Part shown: in pieces, positions 16,193 to 22,848 of the stretch | How the letters are laid out: each line of letters starts with the position of its first letter | Position numbering within the stretch: the stretch's first letter is position 1 | Assembly: GCA_029245675.1 (NCBI GenBank) | Contig: JAQWOV010000030.1 | Span: forward strand, 1-34,860 | From: Acidimicrobiales bacterium | Lineage (GTDB): Bacteria; Actinomycetota; Acidimicrobiia; Acidimicrobiales; MedAcidi-G1 | Reading direction: 5' to 3' | Length of the DNA stretch: 34,860 nt | Made by a program: the position numbers and the translations under genes | Notes under the pieces: generated by a model | What the model was told of the DNA's origin: nothing | The model's database searches: none | Seen by the model: the letters and a program-made list of their open reading frames with translations, nothing else

Positions 16193-17359
16193 TTACTTCC
16201 TTTTCTTTTTCTTTTTTTTCTGTGAACCACGAGCATTAGTTGTTCCAGATGGGGTTGTTCTACCTCCACCTTTTTGTGCTGCTGGTGGTTTATTTTCACC
16301 TTTTATTGGTCCATCATCGATTTCGTTTCGTTTTCGTTGACGTTTCTTGGGCGACTGTTTTTTCTCATTACTATTATAAGAATCATTCCTATTTTTTCCT
16401 GCAGTAGTTCTATTTCTTTTTGCTGCTGAGGTTGAATTAGACTGTTTTTCCATTGTTTTTTGAGGTTTAGGAGATGATTTTTTAGAAACTGTTTTCTTAC
16501 TCTTATTATCAGATTCTTCAATAGGTTCTGGAACAACTACTGGTGATTTTTCTTTATCAGACCCGTAAAGCGTTCTTGTTATATATGCCTGTTGTCCAAT
16601 GCGGTAAACATTTGAAATAACAAAATAAAGAACTAAAGCAGCATCGAGTGAATAAGAAATAATTGGTAGGAAAAAAGGCATAACCTTCATAATTAGTTGC
16701 TGCTGAGGATTTATTGTTTGATTATTATTTCGTCCACGAATTTGTCGTTGCTGATACCAAGAAGTAACAAAAACAAGAAGCATCAAGATTAAATATGGAA
16801 TTATTTGTGCTGATAAACCGAAATAGCCAGCTGATCGAGAAAGATCAAAATTTAACCAAATCATTTCAGTTTTATTGCTTAAATCAATAAATAACTGAGA
16901 ATCTGTTGATAAATAATCAGGGAAAAAAACAGAAGTTGAATCAGGAACTACTGTTAAAGATTGCTCTGACCCAATCTGCCCAGCAACCCACCCTGAAGCT
17001 TCACCAACATCAGATTGTCTTCTAGTTAAACCACGTAAAACGTTGTAAAGAACAAGGAAAACCGGCATTTGAGCAAATAAAGGAATACATCCACCCATCG
17101 GATTAATACCATTTGCTTGGTAAAACGCCATCATTTCTTTATTCATTCTTTCCCGATCATGCTTATATCGGTTTTGAAGTTTTTTAATCTCTGGCTGCAT
17201 ATGTTGCATTTTGATCATTGATCGCGTCCCTTTAAGGGTGAGCGGAGTCAATAAAATCATCACAATAAATGTCAACAAAACAATGGCGAACCCAAATGAA
17301 GGAAAAATTTCATAGAAAGCTGCCAACATCGAAGCAAGTAAGTCAAATAACCAACTCAT
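16193..17359 (-). CDS. yidC: Membrane protein insertase YidC (Oxa1 family)
   Basis: 388 aa. It inserts proteins into the cytoplasmic membrane alone or with SecYEG. Membrane segments lie at about 4-40, near the MGGCIPLFAQMPVFLVLYNVL block (~92-112), and again near 170-195 and 225-250. The hydrophilic-groove Arg fits TLKGTRSMIKMQ. A long Lys/Arg/Asn/Ser-rich tail (about 275-388, ending in a poly-Lys run) probably contacts the ribosome. I chose the ATG at 17359, overlapping the yidD stop, with AAAAGG 7 bases upstream; the ATG 6 bases earlier is too close to that site. Confidence 0.95.
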   Translation of the reverse strand: MSWLFDLLASMLAAFYEIFPSFGFAIVLLTFIVMILLTPLTLKGTRSMIKMQHMQPEIKKLQNRYKHDRERMNKEMMAFYQANGINPMGGCIPLFAQMPVFLVLYNVLRGLTRRQSDVGEASGWVAGQIGSEQSLTVVPDSTSVFFPDYLSTDSQLFIDLSNKTEMIWLNFDLSRSAGYFGLSAQIIPYLILMLLVFVTSWYQQRQIRGRNNNQTINPQQQLIMKVMPFFLPIISYSLDAALVLYFVISNVYRIGQQAYITRTLYGSDKEKSPVVVPEPIEESDNKSKKTVSKKSSPKPQKTMEKQSNSTSAAKRNRTTAGKNRNDSYNSNEKKQSPKKRQRKRNEIDDGPIKGENKPPAAQKGGGRTTPSGTTNARGSQKKKKKKRK

Positions 17360-17661
17360 GAACATGCCTTTTCATGTAAATAACTTTGATTTCCGCATGA
17401 AATATCTTGATTGGTTCCAGGAACTGGATCCCAACCACTACTTTTCACAAATGGGTGACAACGCAGAAGTCTTTTAAAAATTAGTTTTATTCCATGAAAT
17501 AAACCATGAACTTCCAATGCATCAAGGGCATAATTTGAACACGTAGGAACGTACCGGCATGGAGAAGGCCTACCAGCAAATAAATACTGATAAAAACGAA
17601 CAAAGTTATATAAAATTTTTGTTAAAAACCCCAGTTCAGAACCGGTTTTTTCAATTTTCAT
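17356..17661 (-). CDS. yidD: Membrane protein insertion efficiency factor YidD
   Basis: 101 aa. The family core RFYQYLFAGRPSPCRYVPTCSNYALDALEVHG is complete, with Cys in PCRY and TCSNY, followed by RLLRCHPF and WDPVP. YidD is a small amphipathic protein that helps YidC-dependent insertion. It begins inside the end of rnpA (11-base overlap) and overlaps yidC, within the rpmH-rnpA-yidD-yidC-jag-rsmG run. Confidence 0.95.
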   Translation of the reverse strand: MKIEKTGSELGFLTKILYNFVRFYQYLFAGRPSPCRYVPTCSNYALDALEVHGLFHGIKLIFKRLLRCHPFVKSSGWDPVPGTNQDISCGNQSYLHEKACS

Positions 17662-18001
17662 TATCTTTCAACTCTTCTATTGCTTCCTTAACAAAAGTGT
17701 CAATTTCTAAAAAACTCTTGCCTTTTATTCCTGGTAACACTCTTATTAAATAACTTCCTTTTGGAAAATCTTTATTACTTTTATAAATCCCATTTATAAT
17801 TTCACGTAATTGTCGTCGAATCTTATTTCTAAAGACCGCAGAACCAACATTTCGACTAATCGCATATCCAATCCGAATACTATTTTTCTCCTCATTGGGT
17901 GGTGAAGATAAAAATTGTAGATGGATCGAACCTTTTTTTATTCGTTGCCCTTTTTTCTGAAGAACAACAAAATCAGATCGTCGTACTAATGATTTAATCA
18001 A
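17651..18001 (-). CDS. rnpA: Ribonuclease P protein component
   Basis: 116 aa. Protein subunit of RNase P, which removes tRNA 5' leaders with the rnpB RNA. Motifs: [16 protein letters not shown] at the N-terminus and the RNR-like block [24 protein letters not shown]. The start is a TTG at 18001 that overlaps the rpmH stop as TTGA (4 bases), the same junction type as parA-parB. No rnpB RNA was recognised in this window. Confidence 0.94.
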   Translation of the reverse strand: MIKSLVRRSDFVVLQKKGQRIKKGSIHLQFLSSPPNEEKNSIRIGYAISRNVGSAVFRNKIRRQLREIINGIYKSNKDFPKGSYLIRVLPGIKGKSFLEIDTFVKEAIEELKDNEN

Positions 18002-18132
18002 GCCGACAAACGTGCTCGACCTTTTTGGCGGCGAGATTTAATAATTGCCCGCCCAGCACGAGTTTGCATTCGATGGCGAAAACCATGTTTGCGTGCTCTT
18101 CTACGTGTATTTGGTTGATATGTACGTTTCAT
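17998..18132 (-). CDS. rpmH: 50S ribosomal protein L34
   Basis: 44 aa, standard length: starts [19 protein letters not shown] and continues with [25 protein letters not shown] lies 7 bases upstream of the ATG at 18132. It is the first gene of the leftward run and has an inverted repeat in its leader (18150-18182). Confidence 0.98.
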   Translation of the reverse strand: MKRTYQPNTRRRARKHGFRHRMQTRAGRAIIKSRRQKGRARLSA

Positions 18133-18149
18133 GTAATGACTCCTAAATT

Positions 18150-18182
18150 ATTTAAGTGTCATAAGAGAAGGAGCACTTAAAT
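18150..18182 (-). repeat. Inverted repeat in the rpmH leader
   Basis: ATTTAAGTG at 18150-18158 pairs perfectly with CACTTAAAT at 18174-18182 (9-bp arms, 15-base loop), 18 bases upstream of the rpmH ATG. It could be a leader hairpin or an operator. Confidence 0.45.
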
Positions 18183-18317
18183 ATTAAATTTTTCACCAAC
18201 ATATGGTCACAGAAAATATCTGATTGAAGTTAGTGGCATTAAAACTTTCTCAATAAAGGTTACGAGGATCTAGCTTGACAACCACCCATTTAATGAAACA
18301 AAGAAAAACACACAAAG

Positions 18318-18326
18318 TTATCCACA
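18318..18326 (+). promoter_or_regulatory. DnaA box (perfect)
   Basis: TTATCCACA matches the strong DnaA-box consensus exactly. It lies about 260 bp upstream of dnaA. Confidence 0.7.
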
Positions 18327-18478
18327 AGTGTTGAAATGAGAACGTTGTTTTTTTTGCTGCAAGAGGCAAGTTTTGTCGCGCCAAATTGAAAGATTTAACT
18401 TTTCAAAAAATAGGCTCTGATCAGGGGATACCTATCATGAATGACCCAATTGCGCGCGATGGCTCACAAAGTGTTACG

Positions 18479-18507
18479 TTGCCACGCTCATCTAAAGAAT
18501 TTAATAA
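18479..18507 (+). promoter_or_regulatory. Possible dnaA promoter
   Basis: TTGCCA (18479-18484) lies 17 bases before TAATAA (18502-18507); an overlapping TTTAAT at 18500 is the alternative -10. About 80 bases remain to the dnaA ATG. Matches are moderate, so this is tentative. Confidence 0.3.
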
Positions 18508-18540
18508 CTGACATTTTGAGTCATTTTTGATTCAACTGTG

Positions 18541-18571
18541 TTTCCACAAGGTGTTCCACAGTTGTGGAAAA
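18541..18571. promoter_or_regulatory. DnaA-box-like cluster before dnaA
   Basis: Three TCCACA cores lie here. TTCCACA (18554-18560) and TGTGGAA (18563-18569) form a palindrome with a 2-base centre, and on the minus strand 18563-18571 reads TTTTCCACA, one mismatch from consensus. This lies within 50 bases of the dnaA start, where DnaA autorepression is common. Confidence 0.5.
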
Positions 18572-18589
18572 GAAGTAAAGGAGTAGGTA

Positions 18590-19987
18590 ATGGAGAATAC
18601 AGCACAAACATTATGGGATTCTTGTACTGATGCTATTCGTTCACAAGTATCTGACATTGTTTGGCAAATGAACTTTCATTCTGCTCAACCACTTGAACTC
18701 CTAGAAAACGAATTAATAATTATTGTTCCAAGCGAAACTATAAAAGAAAGAATCGAAGGTCGTTATAGAGAAATAGTCCAAGATGCTATTTCTGAAGCAG
18801 CTAACGATGGATTATTACTCCGTATTGAAGTTTTAAATGACGAAGAATTTTTGAGCGAATCCAACGAAGATGAGATTGTTATAAAAAGTATGGATTCCGA
18901 TGAGCATATTATTTCTCAACCGCCACAATCTGAGGAAAAACAAACAATTAATGCAGATCTTTATGGTTTACGCTTAACTTTTGATGATTTCGTTGTTGGT
19001 ACCTCAAATCGTTTTGCAACAGCTGCCGCACAAGCAGTAGCAGCAACTCCTGGACGCAGTTATAACCCCTTATTTATTTATGGTGATGCAGGATTAGGTA
19101 AAACTCACTTACTTCATGCAATTGCAAACTATGTTCGTGATCACTACCCAACACATCGTGTTAGATATGTTTCACTAGAAGTCTTTATGAACCATTTCGT
19201 TGAAGCAATTAGAAATAAAACACAAGCTCAATTCAAACAACACTATAGAGAAATAGATGTGCTTCTAATAGATGACATTCAATTTATGGAAGGAAAAGAA
19301 GGCTTACAAGAAGAATTTTTCCATACTTTTAATAGTCTTCATCAAGGAGGTGGACAAATCGTTCTTTCTAGTGACCGACCACCTGACGCTATTAATACTT
19401 TAGAAGATCGCTTAAAAAGCAGATTTAAAATGGGTCTAATTACAGATATTCAACCACCTGATGTTGAAACAAGATTAGCTATTCTCCGAAAGAAAGCTGA
19501 AGACACACCAGGGGATTTTGAAATTTCTCCTGAAGTCTTACTTTTTATTGCAGAAAATATTACAGACAATATTAGAGAACTTGAAGGAGCTCTTACTCGA
19601 GTCACGGCTTATGCCAATCTTGATCAAGTTCCAATAACAGAAACACTAGCTAAAACAATTCTGCAGGATTTAATTAATTCAAATCAGCCTTTACCAATAA
19701 CTCCAGACGTAATTTTGTCAAAAACCTCTGCAATGTATGGTTTTTCTATTGACGAATTAATAGGTGGAAGTCGAAGGAGACCATTAGTTACAGCTCGACA
19801 AATCTCAATGTATATCTTTAGAGAATTAACTGAACTGAGTTATCCCGCTATAGCAAAAGAATTTGGGGGAAGAGATCACACAACTGTTATTCATGCTGTT
19901 GACAAAATTAGTCAGCTAATGGCAGAAAGAAGAGAAATTTATGATCAGGTTACCGCATTAACAGCTGCTGTAAAATCAAGGAATTAA
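18590..19987 (+). CDS. dnaA: Chromosomal replication initiator DnaA
   Basis: 465 aa. An AAA+ ATPase that binds DnaA boxes and opens the origin. Domain I lies at about 1-80, an acidic linker at 81-120, and the AAA+ domain from about 128 with Walker A GDAGLGKT (165-172), Walker B VLLIDDIQF (224-232) and sensor residues; the domain IV DnaA signature GGRDHTTVIHAVDKI starts at 426. AAAGGAG stands 6 bases before the ATG. DnaA boxes lie on both sides of the gene. Confidence 0.99.
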   Translation: MENTAQTLWDSCTDAIRSQVSDIVWQMNFHSAQPLELLENELIIIVPSETIKERIEGRYREIVQDAISEAANDGLLLRIEVLNDEEFLSESNEDEIVIKSMDSDEHIISQPPQSEEKQTINADLYGLRLTFDDFVVGTSNRFATAAAQAVAATPGRSYNPLFIYGDAGLGKTHLLHAIANYVRDHYPTHRVRYVSLEVFMNHFVEAIRNKTQAQFKQHYREIDVLLIDDIQFMEGKEGLQEEFFHTFNSLHQGGGQIVLSSDRPPDAINTLEDRLKSRFKMGLITDIQPPDVETRLAILRKKAEDTPGDFEISPEVLLFIAENITDNIRELEGALTRVTAYANLDQVPITETLAKTILQDLINSNQPLPITPDVILSKTSAMYGFSIDELIGGSRRRPLVTARQISMYIFRELTELSYPAIAKEFGGRDHTTVIHAVDKISQLMAERREIYDQVTALTAAVKSRN

Positions 19988-19996
19988 TGTGGATAA
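19988..19996 (-). promoter_or_regulatory. DnaA box (perfect), directly after the dnaA stop
   Basis: On the minus strand this reads TTATCCACA, an exact consensus match. It begins on the first base after the dnaA TAA. Confidence 0.75.
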
Positions 19997-20026
19997 CATT
20001 TTTTCTTTCCACAAAGAAAAAATGTT
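19995..20026. repeat. Perfect 14-bp inverted repeat inside oriC
   Basis: AACATTTTTTCTTT (19995-20008) and AAAGAAAAAATGTT (20013-20026) are exact reverse complements around a 4-base centre (CCAC). It overlaps the DnaA box by 2 bases and is followed by TTTAT. It could end dnaA transcription or form a structure in the origin. Confidence 0.7.
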
Positions 20027-20100
20027 TTATCGTTTGGTTGTGGATGTCAGTGGATAACGGCTTAATAAAAAAACAACCATTACTCAGGGGAAATAACCAC

Positions 20101-20155
20101 TAATCCACAATCCACAAGGCTTATTATTACTTCTACTTCAATTTATATTTATATG
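20101..20155 (+). promoter_or_regulatory. Putative basal unwinding element: DnaA boxes plus DnaA-trios plus AT-rich DNA
   Basis: Two overlapping boxes (TAATCCACA at 20101, CAATCCACA at 20108) are followed by a short AGGC and then the triplets TTA TTA TTA CTT CTA CTT (20121-20138). On the complementary strand these read 3'-AAT, AAT, AAT, GAA, GAT, GAA-5', the pattern of the DnaA-trio known from Bacillus subtilis, where DnaA extends from boxes onto single-stranded DNA. AT-rich sequence follows. Order and direction towards dnaN match that model. Confidence 0.65.
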
Positions 20156-20168
20156 AAAGTAACAATCT

Positions 20169-21263
20169 GTGAAATTTAACTGTGAAAAAGATGTTTTAGA
20201 CCAAGCATTTACAATTGCTGGTCGCGCAGCAGCTACCAGAAGTGGATCTCTTCAAGTTCTTTCTGGTTTGCATTTAGAACTTAAAAAAGATGATTTAGTC
20301 ATTACTGCAACTGATCTTGATTTAACTATTCAAGTAGCTGTTGAAGTTGGCGGAAAAGAAAATGGATCAACAGTTCTACCTGCAAAACTTGCAGGTGACA
20401 TTATAAGAGCATTACCTAGCGGGCAAGTTGAAATTTCGATGACTGATGATGGAGTTACTCTCTCTTCAGGACGAAGCAACTTTAATTTACGAACAATGTC
20501 TGTTGACGATTTTCCAAAAATTGAACCTGCAACCGGAAATAAAGTAACACTTAACGCTGCTGGTGTTGAACAAGCATTAGATCAGGTGGTTACTGCTGCA
20601 AGCGGCGATGATTCACGACCAATTCTTACTGGAGTTATGTTGGCAGCGGAAGACGACGGTCTTCGTTTTGTTGCTACTGATTCTTATCGTTTAGCAGTTA
20701 GAGATCTTCCTGGAACTTCTATTTTAAGTACAGACCAAACAGTTCTTGTCCCCTCAAGAACACTCGAAACTCTTGGAAAACTACTTTCAACAACAGATGA
20801 ACTAACAATTTCTCTTGGTGAACGACAAGCAACTTTTTATGTAAACAATGTTCAAATAACTACCACACTTATAACAGGGGAATTTCCAAATTATCGTGGT
20901 CTTATTCCTGACCATCATCCAAATAATTTAATTGTTGATAAAGGAACTTTTCTTGACGCATTACGTCGAGTTCGTCTTTTAGCACAAGAAAATACACCAG
21001 TTCGATTATCAATGACAGCAGAGATTGTTGAGCTAATCGCAATTACACAAGATGTTGGACAAGCTAGTGAAATAATTGATGCTGAATATGTAGGTGAAGA
21101 TTTAGTGGTTGCTTTTAATCCAACATATTTATTAGAAGGATTTGAAGTTTCACCAGGAGATGAAATTCGTCTTGAAACAATTGATTCATTAAAACCAGCA
21201 GTGATTCGAAGTGTTACTAACGATGAATTTCTTTATCTTCTAATGCCTGTCCGCGTATCCTGA
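20169..21263 (+). CDS. dnaN: DNA polymerase III beta subunit (sliding clamp)
   Basis: 364 aa. Three clamp domains: the MKFNCEKDVLDQAFTIAGRAA start, central VEQALDQVVTAASGDDSRPILTGV, and the C-terminal end EFLYLLMPVRVS. The clamp forms a ring dimer that holds polymerase III on DNA. The start is GTG at 20169; the ribosome-binding site is weak (GAAAG). It follows oriC and is 6 bases from recF, so dnaN and recF are co-transcribed. Confidence 0.98.
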   Translation: MKFNCEKDVLDQAFTIAGRAAATRSGSLQVLSGLHLELKKDDLVITATDLDLTIQVAVEVGGKENGSTVLPAKLAGDIIRALPSGQVEISMTDDGVTLSSGRSNFNLRTMSVDDFPKIEPATGNKVTLNAAGVEQALDQVVTAASGDDSRPILTGVMLAAEDDGLRFVATDSYRLAVRDLPGTSILSTDQTVLVPSRTLETLGKLLSTTDELTISLGERQATFYVNNVQITTTLITGEFPNYRGLIPDHHPNNLIVDKGTFLDALRRVRLLAQENTPVRLSMTAEIVELIAITQDVGQASEIIDAEYVGEDLVVAFNPTYLLEGFEVSPGDEIRLETIDSLKPAVIRSVTNDEFLYLLMPVRVS

Positions 21264-21269
21264 TTTAAT

Positions 21270-22352
21270 ATGCCGGTACAGCGGCTTTGGCTAACAGATT
21301 TTCGTAATTATCAATCTCTTGATATTTCCTTACCGTCTGGTCTTACTGTAATAATCGGGAATAACGGCCAAGGAAAAACAAACCTTTTAGAAAGTATTTT
21401 TTGGCTTTCTAAAGGAACATCTTTTCGTAATGCTCCGACTGAAGCTTTAATTAAAAATGGAAAACAAAAAGCAATAATTCGAGCAGAAGTTTATTCAGGA
21501 TCAAGAAAAGTTTTATTAGAAGCTGAGCTTGTTACTAAAGGAAAAAACCGTGTTCTTGTTAATAGTAATAAAGTAAAACGATTTCGAGATCTACTTGGAT
21601 ATTTTCAAACAACACTTTTTTCACCAGATGATCTTCAATTAATTAAAGGTGGTCCAAGTGAACGAAGAAAATATTTAGATGAATTACTTATTGATAGTCA
21701 TCCTAAAAATCATGAACTAATCACTGATTTAGAAAAAGTTCTTCGGCAAAGAAACACACTTTTGAAACAAGCAAAAGGAATACTTTCATCTGAAATTTTA
21801 TCAACCTTGTTAATTTGGGATGAGAAGTTTGTTCAATTAGGGGAGACACTGTCTTTTACTCGCCAAGAATTAATTAAAAAACTAAATCAGTCGTTTCCAA
21901 ACATAATGTTTGCTTTACAAGGAAAAGAAAACAATACAGAACTGAAATATGTTTCCTCATGGCAGGAAAATGGTTTAAAAGAATCACTTGAAGAATCTAG
22001 AAAAACAGACATTCAAAGAGGGGTTACGACTATTGGCCCACACAGAGATGACCTTTTATTAAATCTAAATAACATGCCGGCTCGAACTCATGCATCACAA
22101 GGTGAACAGAGATCTTTAGCTCTTTCTTTACGGTTAGCAGGACATAAAGTAATTACAGAAGCAGTTAAATCTAATCCTGTTATTTTATTAGACGATGTTT
22201 TTTCAGAACTTGATGAACAGCGATCATCAAAATTGATTGAAATACTTCCTGATTGTCAAACATTAATTTCTTCTGCTGGAGAACTTCCTTATGGGATAGA
22301 ACCACCATCGGTCATAAAAATATTTAATGGAGAAGTTATAAATGGCGAGTGA
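21270..22352 (+). CDS. recF: DNA replication and repair protein RecF
   Basis: 360 aa. An SMC-like ATPase that helps load RecA at gaps with RecO and RecR. Walker A is IGNNGQGKTNLLESI (residues about 28-42), the signature is SQGEQRSLALSLRLA and Walker B is VILLDDVFSELDEQR. No ribosome-binding site precedes the ATG, which is 6 bases from dnaN, so coupling is likely. Its end overlaps the DUF721 gene by 11 bases. Confidence 0.97.
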   Translation: MPVQRLWLTDFRNYQSLDISLPSGLTVIIGNNGQGKTNLLESIFWLSKGTSFRNAPTEALIKNGKQKAIIRAEVYSGSRKVLLEAELVTKGKNRVLVNSNKVKRFRDLLGYFQTTLFSPDDLQLIKGGPSERRKYLDELLIDSHPKNHELITDLEKVLRQRNTLLKQAKGILSSEILSTLLIWDEKFVQLGETLSFTRQELIKKLNQSFPNIMFALQGKENNTELKYVSSWQENGLKESLEESRKTDIQRGVTTIGPHRDDLLLNLNNMPARTHASQGEQRSLALSLRLAGHKVITEAVKSNPVILLDDVFSELDEQRSSKLIEILPDCQTLISSAGELPYGIEPPSVIKIFNGEVINGE

Positions 22353-22659
22353 AAATAAAGATCCAATACTTCTTCGCGCAAGTTTAGAAAAACTAATGAA
22401 AAGTATTGGAGCTCCAGATATTGATTCAACAATTAATCTTCTTGAAATCTGGCCAGAATTAATTGGTGAGGAGTTATCTTCAAAAATATCTTTAGTTGCA
22501 TTAAATGGTTCTATTCTTGTTATTCATGTAAATGACCCTGCCTGGGCTAGTCAAATTTCCTGGTTAGAGACACAAATTTTAGAACGAATAGATAAAAAAA
22601 TTGGAAAAGGAGTTGTTTCTGCTGTTAAAGCAAAAACAACAATTTCTAAAGAAAGTTAA
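22342..22659 (+). CDS. DUF721 family protein (DciA-like)
   Basis: 105 aa. Core pattern: LLEIWPELIGEELSSKISLVALNGSILVIHVNDPAWASQISWLETQILERI. DUF721 includes DciA, the ancestral loader or operator of the replicative helicase in bacteria without DnaC/DnaI, and the Rv0004 homologue sits at this same place after recF in mycobacteria. The ATG overlaps the end of recF. The helicase role is by family, not tested here. Confidence 0.88.
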   Translation: MASENKDPILLRASLEKLMKSIGAPDIDSTINLLEIWPELIGEELSSKISLVALNGSILVIHVNDPAWASQISWLETQILERIDKKIGKGVVSAVKAKTTISKES

Positions 22660-22699
22660 TTCAAATATTTAAGTAAAAAATGTTTAAATCAATTACAAA

Positions 22700-22733
22700 T
22701 TGACACAGTTCAAATACATGCAGATGCTACAAT
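22700..22733 (+). promoter_or_regulatory. Possible gyrB promoter with extended -10
   Basis: TGCTACAAT (22725-22733) fits an extended -10 (TG-N-TACAAT). A TTGACA at 22700-22705 is 22 bases upstream, too far for normal spacing, so the extended -10 would carry it. About 115 bases of AT-rich leader follow before gyrB. Confidence 0.4.
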
Positions 22734-22848
22734 AGATATGTTGTGTTATTACCCTCTGACCTGCAGTTTTTCTATTTTGGGTGTCAAAAAAAGATGATAA
22801 ATTTTTATTCATTAATCACATTAGATGTTGACTATTTAAATCAAAAAA

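Larger units (their letters stand above)
18133..18589. other. rpmH-dnaA intergenic region with DnaA-box-like sites
   Basis: This 457-bp gene-free spacer lies between divergent rpmH and dnaA. It holds an inverted repeat in the rpmH leader, one perfect DnaA box at 18318-18326, a cluster of related sites at 18541-18571 just before dnaA, and a possible dnaA promoter. The rest shows nothing I can name. It may be part of a bipartite origin or an autoregulatory region for dnaA. Confidence 0.6.
19988..20168. other. oriC: Probable oriC (dnaA-dnaN spacer)
   Basis: This 181-bp spacer holds a perfect DnaA box on the minus strand (19988-19996), a near match on the minus strand at 20049-20057 (TTATCCACT), weaker sites at 20005-20013 and 20039-20047, overlapping boxes at 20101-20116, a DnaA-trio-like tract at 20121-20138 and an AT-rich stretch to about 20155. 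A dnaA-dnaN origin is the rule in actinobacteria. Function is inferred from this layout. Confidence 0.82.
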
